A stretch of 46,597 bases of DNA, taken from positions 1-46,597 of the forward strand of contig JAPLIC010000034.1 of assembly GCA_026389315.1 (NCBI GenBank), in the 5' to 3' direction. This DNA comes from Cyanobacteriota bacterium. GTDB taxonomy: Bacteria; Cyanobacteriota; Cyanobacteriia; PCC-6307; Cyanobiaceae. This document shows positions 25,431 through 33,698 of the stretch, piece after piece. Every line of letters begins with the position of its first letter. The stretch's first letter is position 1. The notes under the pieces were generated by a model. The model was given only the letters and a program-made list of their open reading frames with translations, was not told where the DNA came from and did no database searches. Position numbers and translations under genes: made by a program.

Positions 25431-27329
25431 TCAAGTTACCTGCCGCTCGCAAGCTGGGCCATTGGTGCGGAAGGCCAGGCAGGAGAGGAGCTCTTCCCGA
25501 TGGCGGGGGCTCTCCGGCTGACGGGTATGGAACCTCGCCACGATGGCGCCCAAGGTGCGCACCGTGGCGGTGATGTTGGGTCCCTTGTTGAGCATCACGG
25601 CTTCGGCCCTCGCCGCCATGGCCGCATCGGTGATTTCCGCACGGGTCGGCATGCCGTGCCGCGCCATCTCATCGAGGACCTGGGTGGCCCAGATGCAGGG
25701 AATGTGGGCCGCCGCGCAGATCCTCAGGATTTCCTCCTGAATCTCCCCCAGTTCCTCCCAGCCGCATTCGATCGCCAGGTCTCCCCGCGCGATCATCACG
25801 CCCAGGGGCCTGGAATAGCGCATCGCAGTCAATAGCAGCCCGGGAAGATTGAGAAAAGCTCTTCGTGTTTCAATTTTCAGTATAACGGCGAGATCCTCCC
25901 TGCCCTGGCTCTCGAGTTCCTGCTGCAGGGCTTCGATATCGGCCGCTCGGGAGACGAAGGAATAGCTGACAATGTCGGCATGGGCTGCCGCGAAGGCCAG
26001 ATCGGTTCGATCCTTGCTGGTGAGGGCGGGGATCGAAAGGCTGCTGTCTGGGAAGTTGATCCCCTTGTCGGCGCGTAGCCGGCTGCCCTTCGGCCGTGCC
26101 TGGGTGATCTCCACCTCCACGGCCCCGGGGCAGACCGCCCGAATCAGCCCGGCGATACTGCCTTCATCAAACAACACACGCTCCCCCACCCGCAGATCGG
26201 CAAGCACCTCGGGCATGGTGCAGTTGATCGCCGTCCTGATCTCCCCCCCCGGTTGTCCCAGGGCGCTGGCGGTCAGACTCAGCCTGTCGCCGGGACGCAG
26301 CAGCACTTCCCCTTCCAGTGCTGGAAGGTCGCCGACAACAATCTTTCCAGGGCCTCCTTCCTGAAGGAACTCCAATCCAGAGGTGAAATGGCAGCGTTGA
26401 TTGCAGCTAAGCAGCAGACCCCCGTGAGGGCAATCCACCACGGTGAGCTCCCGCCAGCGGCCTGAAGAGTCCCTGGCTCGCAAACGATCGCCGATCGTCA
26501 GTAATGGCCAGCCCTCGTTGCGGATCGGCAGCAGATTGAGTTGAACGACGTCCGGTTGGCGAGCGGGCTGAACAACAGCCCCTCCGATGGGCACAGCCAT
26601 GATCCTGGCGCTGTGCAGCAACTTTCCATAACGGTTGCGCTGGGGCCTGGCATCCACCACACCGGGTTGGGAAGGCAGGGCGCCGATGCGGATCTTGGGT
26701 CCGGCCAAATCCATCGCGATGCGCACGTCCCTTCCGGCGGCTGCGGCGGCGGATCGCACGTGGGCCAACAGGTCTTTCCAGACTTCGGGTCCGTCGTGGC
26801 CGCAGTTGATGCGGGCGATGTCCATCCCTGCCTCGACCAGTTCCGCGATCAGATCCGCCTGTTTGGTGGCGAGGGCAGGGAGGGTGACCATGATCGCCGC
26901 TGCCCTTGTTCCGGATTCATCGCCAAGCGGCCTGCCGAGAAGTCGCTCGCCATGGGCCTGCATGATGGCCTGGGCTCCAAGGCTGGATGGTGCCGCTGAA
27001 GGACTCGGCGGTTCCGCTGGCAGGCCTTCGAGCCTCTGGAGGACCCCGATCACGGTGGAGAGGCTGGCATGCAGATGGCCATCACAGCCCCCCAGAGAAC
27101 AAAGGCCGGCTTCTCGCATCGCCAGCTGCAGTCCGGGATGGTTGTTGCGGTGGAAGGCGATGAAGTGCAGCAGATTGATGGCACTGGCCTGGAAGCGCGG
27201 AGCAATGGCCGCGAGCGTGGCCTGCTCCTCGATTTCGATGCGATCCATGGCATCGCGCAGCGCTTTGAGCTCGTTCAAAAGCCGGCAATCTTGCGATGCA
27301 CGATCCATGGCCGGGGCAACTACTGGCAT
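25431..27329 (-). CDS. Divergent pyruvate kinase-like protein with N-terminal extension
   Basis: A 632-residue protein with a pyruvate-kinase barrel. Seen are LIAELVEAGMDIARINCGHD (160-179), AMDLAGPKIRIG, the beta-domain region, KGINFPDSSLSIPALTSKDR, catalytic Lys block ILKIETRRAFLNLPGLL, GVMIARGDLAIECGWEELG (metal Asp and Glu) and ATQVLDEMARHGMPTRAEIT. About 145 N-terminal residues form a helical domain with Cys/His (LLHFIAFHRNNHP, LCSLGGCDGHLHASL). The usual C-terminal allosteric domain is missing. The loop NFSHG reads NCGHD, and MLSGET reads MLNKGP. Two-domain cyanobacterial and plant homologues like this exist. Activity as pyruvate kinase is likely but not certain. Confidence 0.82.
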   Translation of the reverse strand: MPVVAPAMDRASQDCRLLNELKALRDAMDRIEIEEQATLAAIAPRFQASAINLLHFIAFHRNNHPGLQLAMREAGLCSLGGCDGHLHASLSTVIGVLQRLEGLPAEPPSPSAAPSSLGAQAIMQAHGERLLGRPLGDESGTRAAAIMVTLPALATKQADLIAELVEAGMDIARINCGHDGPEVWKDLLAHVRSAAAAAGRDVRIAMDLAGPKIRIGALPSQPGVVDARPQRNRYGKLLHSARIMAVPIGGAVVQPARQPDVVQLNLLPIRNEGWPLLTIGDRLRARDSSGRWRELTVVDCPHGGLLLSCNQRCHFTSGLEFLQEGGPGKIVVGDLPALEGEVLLRPGDRLSLTASALGQPGGEIRTAINCTMPEVLADLRVGERVLFDEGSIAGLIRAVCPGAVEVEITQARPKGSRLRADKGINFPDSSLSIPALTSKDRTDLAFAAAHADIVSYSFVSRAADIEALQQELESQGREDLAVILKIETRRAFLNLPGLLLTAMRYSRPLGVMIARGDLAIECGWEELGEIQEEILRICAAAHIPCIWATQVLDEMARHGMPTRAEITDAAMAARAEAVMLNKGPNITATVRTLGAIVARFHTRQPESPRHREELLSCLAFRTNGPACERQVT

Positions 27330-27726
27330 AGCCGGGACTCCATCAGATCAAAGGCTGGAGCCGCATGGACCTCCGAAACCGTGATCCCCAAGTCGGCGCC
27401 GAAAGCCCCATCGGTAAGCGCAGGACGGGCAGGGGGTCGGAGGGTGAGCGGGCCATGGCTCGATTGTATTCGCATTCGCGAATAGCGAAGCTGGCTCGTC
27501 GGAAATGGGTGCAAAGCCCCCAAGCCTGCCGCTTCTCGCCCCACCAAACCGGCCCCAACGGCCGCCAGGTGCTCCCCTTGCGGCCGTGCTGAGAGCACTT
27601 GGCCGAGCGCATTCAAGACCAGTTGTACTTCAGCGATGGCGGAGTCAAGAAGCTGAGGCCCAATCAACGGGGCTCGAAAGTGGCTCTCGCGTCCTCGATC
27701 GGGCGCAGCGCAGCCACCATCTAGCC
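27330..27726. other. Intergenic region between divergent pyk-like and cyAbrB genes
   Basis: About 400 bases. Near 27465-27485 lies a short inverted repeat, TATTCG-CATTCG-CGAATA, overlapping the palindrome ATTCGCGAAT, which could be an operator for either gene. At 27592-27723 a plus-strand frame without a start reads AERIQDQLYFSDGGVKKLRP, which is protein-like and may be a leftover of a mobile-element gene. I cannot name it. Confidence 0.35.
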
Positions 27727-28152
27727 ATGGACAATTCCTGGCGGTTTGATACCGTAGAGATTGAAACCAGCTTCCAGCCCACCATGCTCACCGGAACTGA
27801 ATTACTCGCCAAGGTCAAGGAACTCGGCGATGCCTCAAAATCCGATCTGGTCCGTTCCGCCGGCTATGTCAGCACCAAAAAAGATGGCACGGAACGCCTT
27901 AATTTCACGGCCTTCTACGAGGCGTTGCTGGAAGCCAAGGGCGTCAGCCTCGGTGACGGCGGGCGCAATGGCGGCAAGGGACGTCCCGGCCGCAGCCTGA
28001 GCTTCGCCACCAAGATTCAGTTCAACGGCAATCTGCTAGTCGGCAAGGCTTACACCGCCCAGCTGGGTCTAGCGCCCGGCGATGAGTTCGAGATCAAGCT
28101 GGGCCGCAAACAGATCAAGCTCATCCCCCTGGGCGCTACCGAGGAGGATTGA
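27727..28152 (+). CDS. Cyanobacterial AbrB-like transcriptional regulator (cyAbrB)
   Basis: A 141-residue cyAbrB protein, a DNA-binding regulator family found in cyanobacteria that influences carbon/nitrogen balance. The N-terminal part (TGTELLAKVKELGDASKSDL, VRSAGYVSTKKDGTERLNFT, AFYEALLEAKGVSLGDGG) is the cyanobacteria-specific region. The C-terminal AbrB swapped-hairpin-type domain reads TKIQFNGNLLVGKAYTAQLG, LAPGDEFEIKLGRKQIKLIP. Start ATG 27727 (MDNSWRFDTVEIE) is chosen because upstream codons in the same frame do not look like protein. It is followed at 35 bases by a strong inverted repeat. Confidence 0.9.
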   Translation: MDNSWRFDTVEIETSFQPTMLTGTELLAKVKELGDASKSDLVRSAGYVSTKKDGTERLNFTAFYEALLEAKGVSLGDGGRNGGKGRPGRSLSFATKIQFNGNLLVGKAYTAQLGLAPGDEFEIKLGRKQIKLIPLGATEED

Positions 28153-28186
28153 GGGCCTGCCTTGCCGCGCTACGGTTGATCGATGG

Positions 28187-28242
28187 TCCATCGCTGCGCC
28201 GGCCACCGTGCCACTCGCCCATGGGGCCGGCGCAGCGATGGA
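28187..28242. terminator. Perfect 18-bp inverted repeat downstream of cyAbrB
   Basis: The left arm TCCATCGCTGCGCCGGCC (28187-28204) is exactly complementary to 28225-28242, with a 20-base loop. There is no T tract, so it is not a standard Rho-independent terminator; it may stabilise the mRNA 3' end or be a mobile-element relic. The left arm overlaps a second palindrome, CGATGG-T-CCATCG, so alternative pairings are possible. Confidence 0.6.
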
Positions 28243-28393
28243 CAGCCCGTTCATGGCGGCCATCGCCAGCCGATTGGCTGACTCGCTCTGGCGGGGGGTG
28301 TGCTTTGAGTTCACCTAGATGGCCCGGCTGCGAGCAACGGGCCGCCACCAGGGGCCTCATCGGAGGCCGGTATTGCAGGAGGCGTACCGCCAG

Positions 28394-28560
28394 CAGATGC
28401 AGATGCAGATGCAGATGCCCCACCTGATCCACCTGGTCGGACGGCGTGATCTGATGGCCTGCCACCAGGGCCAGGAAGACAAACTTCCGATACTCCTCGA
28501 TTGCGCCTGGGGCCAACGGCCGATCATTTCGCAACGCCGCCTGCATGGCCCAACCGACCC
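28394..28560 (-). pseudogene. Decayed fragment of the TIGR04222-type membrane protein gene
   Basis: On the minus strand this reads EEYRKFVFLALVAGHQITPS, DQVDQVGHLHLHLHLL, nearly the same as residues of the intact gene at 31672-32616 (GEYRKFVFLALVADHQVTPS, DQVDQVWHLHLL). DNA similarity is high over about 120 bases and then ends. The key Trp is Gly here. The CAGATG hexamer (His-Leu codons on the minus strand) is present four times at 28394-28417 but twice in the intact gene (32389-32400). No start or continuation remains. Confidence 0.75.
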
Positions 28561-28609
28561 AACTGAAAAGAATTAACTTGCACCCAATTCCTCTCGCCAG
28601 CTCACTGCG

Positions 28610-31138
28610 ATGCTGCCTGGTGGTCTGCAAGAGCGGCATGCCCGCCTGCTGCGCTGGTTGTTGATCAGCGGCTGGCTGGCGCTGATCGTCTCGTTGCTGA
28701 TCCCCGCCAGTCCCGTGCCAGGCAACCGGATCTTCTGGGGCACGGTAGTGCCCTCGGGCCTGCTGGTGATCGCCGCCCTCAGCCATGAACTCTGGCGGCG
28801 CATCTGCCCCCTGGCCTTCAGCTCCCAGCTGGCCCAGGCCCTGGGGCTGCAGCGCAGCCGGCCGGGCAAGGGCAACCGCCCTGAACTGGTGCTGATCAAG
28901 CCCGACTCCTGGCTGGGCCGCCACCATGTGCAGCTGCAGTGGAGCCTGCTGATCGCCGGCCTCTGCCTGCGCCTGCTGGGGGGCAACAGCGATCCGATCT
29001 GGCTGGCCGTCTGGTTGCTGATCACCCTGCTGGCGGCGGTGGCCGTGGGCTGGGCTTATGGCGGCAAGAGCTGGTGCCAGTACTTCTGCCCGATGGGGCC
29101 GGTGCAGACCCTGCTCACCGGTGTGCGCGGCCCCCTGGGCAGCACCGCCCATGTGGGCGCCACCTCGAAAATCACCCAGTCGATGTGCCGCACGATCACG
29201 GCGGAGGGCCAGGAGCGCAGCGCCTGTGTGGCCTGCCAGTCTCCCTGCCTCGACATCGACGCGGAGCGCCAGTTCTGGCAGAACCTGGTGCGCAAGCCGG
29301 GTCTGGCCTGGGCCTGATATTCCTACCCCGGCCTGGTGCTGGCCTTCTTCACCCTGATGGAGTGGAGCGGCCATGGCGCCACCCCGCTCGTCCATCCCCT
29401 CGGCTACATCCGCTCCGGCCAGTGGGCCCTGGATCGGGAGTTGGTGAGTCGCGCCTGGCAGCCCCTGCCCCACCTCACGCCGCTGCCGCGGCTGCTGGTG
29501 ATACCCATCGCCATCACCGCCGCCGCCTGGCTGTCGGTGATCTTCTGGTATGGGGTGGAGGCGCTGCTGCGGCGCCGCGGCAACCGTGAAGGGCTGCCGG
29601 CCGCCGGGGAGCGGGCGGTGCTGCGCACCCGCCTGCTGGCCTCGTTCGTGGCGATCAACACCTTCTTCTGGTTCGTCGATCCGCTGCAGGGACTGCTTGG
29701 GGCCAACGGCGGCCAGGTGGTGCGCTCCCTGGTGCTGCTGCTCACCTCCCTGGGGTTGTACCGCGCCTGGGGTCGCGATCCGGCCACCTACCGACGCGAG
29801 AGCACCAGCGACAGCCTGCGCCGCCAGCTGCGCGACCTGCCCGGTCTGGAGCCCGCCCTCGATGGCCGCAATCTCGACGCCCTCTCCCCGCTGGAGGTGT
29901 TCACCCTGGTGAAGGCGATGCCGGCGGTGGGCGAGCTGCAGGCACGGCGGGTGTACGGCGAGGTGCTGGTGGACATGCTGCGCAGTGGCCGACTCGATCA
30001 GGCCCAGAGCCTGCTCGACTTGCAGGAGCTGCGCCAAAGCCCGCAGCTCGACGACGAAGACCACCACGCGGTGATCGACCTGCTGGCCAAGGAGCATCCC
30101 GAGCTGCTGGGCAGGAAGCGCTTCGAACGCCAGGGCGACGACCTGCGTCGGGAGTTGGCCCTGACCAATCTCGAGGACTTCCTGCTGCGCCATGGCTTCA
30201 GCGTGTTCGACGCTGCGGCGCTCAACCCGCGGCAGCGTCAGGAAGCGGAGCGACTGCGGCTCGCCTCCGGGCTGCCAGAACCTGCCTGGGAGTCGGTGCT
30301 GCGGCAGTTCGGGCCCCAAGGAGAGCTGGTGCGGCAGCAGCTGGAGCCACTGCGGGCCGCCTGGCTGGAGGAGGCCGGCCTGCTGGACTGGCTCGACGGC
30401 CAGCTGGCGGAGGATGGCCTGCTGCGGCCGCTGCAGCGGGTGCTAACCCGGCGGGTGGGCGAACTGCAACGGCAGCTGGCCCCCCGCCTGGCCGCCGCCG
30501 GCCTTGACCCCCTGCCGCCAGCGGTGGCGCCGGCGGGCGACCTGCGCCGCGTCTTCGATCTGCTCTGGCTCGATCCCGATCCCGACACGGCGGCCTGGGT
30601 GCTGATGCTCGAACGCCAGCGCCACCCCGAGGCCGTGGCCCGGCGCCTGCAGGATCCCCGCCCCGGCCTGGCCAGCTCCCCCTTCCTGCAGGGCCAGTTG
30701 CGCGGCGATGCCACGGTGGATGAGGCGTTGCTGGCGGCGCTCACGGGCTGGTCGATGTTTGATGATGTATTGCCAGCCGGGCTGCTCTGGCTGGCCCAGC
30801 GGGGCACGGTGCGGCAGTTGCCCGCCGGCGAACCGGTGATGGAGAAGGGCTCCATCAGCGACCATCTGGCCCTGGTGCTTGGCGGCGACGTGCAGGTGTT
30901 GGTGGGCAGCGACGAAACGGTGCTGCTCGGGCCCGGTCAGGCCATCGGCGAGATTGGCGTGCTCACCGGCCGGCCCCGCACCGCCAGCGTGCGGGCCGGT
31001 GCGGGCGGTTGCCGCCTGCTCATGCTGCCCTCCGCCACCTTCGAGGAACTGCTGCGCCGCTCCGACAGCTTCAGGCGTTCACTGCTCTCCCAGCTGGCGC
31101 TGCGGCTGATGGACGCGACGCGCAAGGTTGCGGCGTAG
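28610..31138 (+). pseudogene. Polytopic 4Fe-4S membrane protein with C-terminal cNMP-binding domain, interrupted by an in-frame TGA
   Basis: One reading frame of 843 codons contains a single stop, TGA at 29315-29317 (L-A-W-A-stop-Y-S-Y-P-G). The first part has membrane helices (LLISGWLALIVSLLIPAS, GTVVPSGLLVIAALSHELWR) and NapH/CcoG-like cysteine motifs RRICPLAF, WCQYFCPMGPVQTLL and CVACQSPCLDID, which suggest Fe-S clusters and electron transfer. After the stop the frame goes on with more helices (YPGLVLAFFTLMEW, LVIPITA-like segment, TFFWFVDPLQGLLG), a long Leu/Arg/Gln-rich EF-hand-free helical region with DLLAKEHPELLGRKRFERQG, and a cNMP-binding domain (VRQLPAGEPVMEKGSISDHL, GPGQAIGEIGVLTGRPRTAS). 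The family is encoded as one gene. A TGG-to-TGA change would explain the stop. Confidence 0.8.
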
Positions 31139-31152
31139 GGCGGTCAGCGGCT

Positions 31153-31181
31153 GCGGCTAAGGCTTCACCAGCCTTAGCCGC
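31153..31181. terminator. Hairpin between convergent genes
   Basis: GCGGCTAAGGCT and AGCCTTAGCCGC form a perfect 12-bp stem with a 5-base loop. It lies between the end of the redox/cNMP gene (31138, plus) and the end of the minus-strand gene, whose stop codon (31174-31176) is inside the right arm. There is no T tract. It probably serves both transcripts as a 3'-end structure. Confidence 0.55.
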
Positions 31182-31665
31182 CGCAACCGGTATCGGCAGC
31201 GGCAGCGGCAGCGTCCGCCTCAACGTTCTCGATCAGGTTCCTGAGATCGTCCAGCCGGCCACCGCCGATGGCGGTACGACCAAACAGGGCAACCCGCTGC
31301 AGCGGATCCGCATGGGTGGAGGCGCGTTGATAATGTTTAAGCACAGCATCTCCCCAAAGAGTGTGATCATTCGGCGGGTTCAGGCCAAGGCCGAATCCCA
31401 TCAAACAACAAGACAAAATTAGAAGCAGATAATTTGTAACATTAGGCACAAGCAAAAAGCCGCCCATACTAAATGTTACTACGAACCCCATCAGTATCAA
31501 AAAGGAGCGCGTCAATTCGGCAATCCTCTCGGCCACACCCTGCAGTAACAACCCTTGGGACTGCAGAGATTCGCGTATTGACTTGAACTCGTAGTGACTA
31601 GGTACCACAATGTCAGTATAAGCCATTTCTTTACTGACATTGTACGAAAGCTGGCTATTGACCAT
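31174..31665 (-). CDS. Small membrane protein, second gene of the TIGR04222 pair
   Basis: A 163-residue protein. It has a soluble start with a helix (FKSIRESLQSQGLLLQGVAE), two membrane segments (LTRSFLILMGFVVTFSMGGF and VTNYLLLILSCCLMGFGLGL), and a cytoplasmic-like tail with HTLWGDAVLKHYQRASTHAD that ends AAAAAADTGCGG. The terminal Ala run and C-G-G resemble the tails of TIGR04222 membrane proteins. The gene starts 6 bases after the stop of such a gene, so the two form an operon. Its AT content is a little higher than the neighbours over the N-terminal half. Function unknown. Confidence 0.6.
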   Translation of the reverse strand: MVNSQLSYNVSKEMAYTDIVVPSHYEFKSIRESLQSQGLLLQGVAERIAELTRSFLILMGFVVTFSMGGFLLVPNVTNYLLLILSCCLMGFGLGLNPPNDHTLWGDAVLKHYQRASTHADPLQRVALFGRTAIGGGRLDDLRNLIENVEADAAAAAADTGCGG

Positions 31666-31671
31666 GAGTAA

Positions 31672-32616
31672 CTACTTGGCAATGCCCGGCATGGCCCCAT
31701 CAATTCGCCCCATGCCTTCGCGCACCAGTTTGCATGTATCGGGATCGGCTCTCAAAACCCCCGCTTGCACCAGCGAAGCCAGACCCAGCTCAAGCATGCG
31801 GGTGGGCCCTGCGCAGAGATAGGCCAGTTCCTCATCGTCCAGCTGGGGTGTGGTGGAGAGGCTGCTTGGCTGGAGCAGCAGCGGCCGCAGAAGCCAGGAA
31901 GAAAACGCTGACAACACCATCAGACTGGCCACAACCACCAACATCCCCAACAGCGGCAGGAAGAACAGCAGTAACTGAACGGCCTGCGGGGTCTGCTGGT
32001 ACGCCTGCTGCAGGACCGGCAGGTCGACGTTCGCTGGGGGAGGATCGGAGCGGGCCCCAGCGGCCGCCGTGACGATCCCGCAGGCCATCAGGCCCGGGCC
32101 GACCAGCAGGGGGCTGGACCGAGTCGGCCAGCGCCAACGAACCCAGGGCCGGAACGGCCGGCGGATGGGGCCGCGCTGCATCTGCAGGTCGCGGCCGAAG
32201 CGCACATCCACCGGCGGCCACAGATCAGCGGGGGGTTCGCCGAAGTACTGCCGGTAGCTGCGGATGGTGGCGCGGTACTGCTCGTGGAAGCGATCCCGTT
32301 CCGCTTTGCCGCCCCTGGTGGGCTGATGGTGCAGCGGTCGCCCCAGCACCCGCGGACAGAAGTCGTTCCAGTAGTCCTCGCTGAACAGCAGATGCAGATG
32401 CCACACCTGATCCACCTGGTCGGACGGCGTGACCTGATGGTCCGCCACCAGGGCCAGGAAGACGAACTTGCGGTACTCCCCAATCGCCCGCAGGGCAAAG
32501 GGCCGGCTCCAGCCGTTGGTGCGCATCAGTTGGGCGAGAAAGCCGATCTCATGGCTGGGATCATCCAGTTCGTAGGCACAGATTCGTTGATAGAGCTGTG
32601 GCTCTTGCTGCACCAC
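31672..32616 (-). CDS. TIGR04222-domain membrane protein
   Basis: A 314-residue protein with the glycine-rich-protein-associated domain found in TIGR04222 membrane proteins: an N-terminal helical domain with EYRKFVFLALVADHQVTPSD, QVDQVWHLHLLFSEDYW and RFHEQYRATIRSYRQYFGEP, then a basic region, membrane helices (SPLLVGPGLMACGIVTAAAG, LLLFFLPLLGMLVVVASLMV) and a DEELAYLCAGPTRMLELGLA, LVQAGVLR helical module typical of the family's second half. The Gly/Cys-rich tail usual in the family is missing here, but the following gene ends that way. Function unknown; homologues are found in many cyanobacteria. A damaged partial copy lies at 28394-28560. Confidence 0.75.
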   Translation of the reverse strand: MVQQEPQLYQRICAYELDDPSHEIGFLAQLMRTNGWSRPFALRAIGEYRKFVFLALVADHQVTPSDQVDQVWHLHLLFSEDYWNDFCPRVLGRPLHHQPTRGGKAERDRFHEQYRATIRSYRQYFGEPPADLWPPVDVRFGRDLQMQRGPIRRPFRPWVRWRWPTRSSPLLVGPGLMACGIVTAAAGARSDPPPANVDLPVLQQAYQQTPQAVQLLLFFLPLLGMLVVVASLMVLSAFSSWLLRPLLLQPSSLSTTPQLDDEELAYLCAGPTRMLELGLASLVQAGVLRADPDTCKLVREGMGRIDGAMPGIAK

Positions 32617-32787
32617 GGCGACTTATTGAGATGTTGCTATTGACATTATCTGCAAGCCTGAAATTCTGTCAATTATGGCCAGATGCAAGGAGATGGAAAA
32701 TACTGAAATCCACCACCATGCTGCCCTAAGGAGGATAGACTTCCCCCGGCGCCAACCTCCCCATCCCCCGCCAATCCGCCTGCAGCG

Positions 32788-33693
32788 ATGAGCTGGACAG
32801 CATTCCTGCAGACCCTGGGCGAGCGGCAGGAACACGCGCTCACCCCCCATGAGCTGGAGGTGATTCTCTGCCTGCGGCAGGAGCCCGGCCAGAGCAAGCA
32901 GCAGCTGCTGGAGGACTACCAGCGAAGTCAGGGTCCGATCGAGGAGGAGGCCTTCACCCAGCGCCTGCGCACGATTTACCGCAAGTTCAATGTCAGCGGC
33001 AGGGGCTACAAGCTGCCGCAGTTGCAGCGTGTTCTGGCGCAGCAGTATCAGCAGAGCGGGCCGGGTTTGTCCCGCTTTGGCCTCAGCCGAATCCACGCCG
33101 CTTTCCCCACCGACACCTTTACCGCCGCCCTGGAGCGGCTGACCCATGACCAGGAGCAAACCCAGCCGGAGGCACAGCAGGAGGTGGCCATCCTGCAGAC
33201 CTTCGCGCCCAATCTGGAGCACTACCGCGCCCACCTCAACCGCTGTCTGGAGGCCGGCGTGCGGGTGCGCATCCTGCTGGCCTGGCCCTATTCCCTGGCC
33301 GCGGGATTGCGGGAGGAGGTGTTGAAGCGCTATGCCGCCGAACCGCTGGCGGAGGATTTCGCCATCCAGAGCAGCGTGATCGCCAACCTGGAAACCCTGG
33401 AGGCCACGATTCGCGCCAGCCGTAATCCTGCCAAGCTGGAGATCCGGCTGTACGACACCCTGCCTTCGCTTTCGCTGTACCGCGCCGGCTCCACCCTGCT
33501 GGCGGCGCCGTTCCTGCACGGGGCCCTGGCGATCCACACCTTCCAGCTGGAGCTCGACCTGCGCGCCAGCGATCCGCTGCTCACCGGCACTTTGTTAAAC
33601 GACTTCGAGCGGATGTGGACCGTGGCGCGCCCCTTCCTGCCCGCCCCCGATCAGAACTGGCGCAATGAGTTGAAGATTTTGTTCACCGATTGA
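32788..33693 (+). CDS. HTH protein with PLD-like putative sensor domain
   Basis: A 301-residue protein. Residues 17-80 (LTPHELEVILCLRQEPGQSK, QLRTIYRKFNVSGRGYKLPQ-like) resemble the LuxR/STAND-associated HTH that often begins cyanobacterial STAND ATPases and TIR proteins (L-T-P-x-x-W-E-V ... I-Y-x-K-F-x-V-S-G-R-G). Residues 130-300 resemble an inactive phospholipase-D-like domain: AILQTFAPNLEHYRAHLNRC, GVRVRILLAWPYS, LEIRLYDTLPSLSLYRAGST, LLAAPFLHGALAIHTFQLEL, NDFERMWTVARPF. The catalytic H-K-D of PLD is not present. I infer a regulator or sensor for a lipid-like or small ligand. It is followed 5 bases later by a diiron-oxidase-like gene. Family assignment is from memory of motifs and should be tested. 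Confidence 0.55.
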   Translation: MSWTAFLQTLGERQEHALTPHELEVILCLRQEPGQSKQQLLEDYQRSQGPIEEEAFTQRLRTIYRKFNVSGRGYKLPQLQRVLAQQYQQSGPGLSRFGLSRIHAAFPTDTFTAALERLTHDQEQTQPEAQQEVAILQTFAPNLEHYRAHLNRCLEAGVRVRILLAWPYSLAAGLREEVLKRYAAEPLAEDFAIQSSVIANLETLEATIRASRNPAKLEIRLYDTLPSLSLYRAGSTLLAAPFLHGALAIHTFQLELDLRASDPLLTGTLLNDFERMWTVARPFLPAPDQNWRNELKILFTD

Positions 33694-33698
33694 TCACC

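Noticed and set aside
27592..27723. Possible transposase C-terminal remnant
   Set aside because: The translation is protein-like, but I could not match it to a named insertion-sequence family and no start or inverted repeats are present.
29315..29317. Selenocysteine or programmed recoding at the in-frame TGA
   Set aside because: No selenocysteine machinery is known to be usual in cyanobacteria, no obvious stem-loop follows the codon, and Trp is the simpler original residue.
28136..30319. Long open frame on the minus strand across the redox/cNMP gene
   Set aside because: It is antisense to a clear coding frame with Fe-S and membrane motifs. Its own translation is Gln/Ala/His-rich with no domain, as expected of a shadow in GC-rich DNA. 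Only the short part at 28394-28560 has real similarity to a gene.
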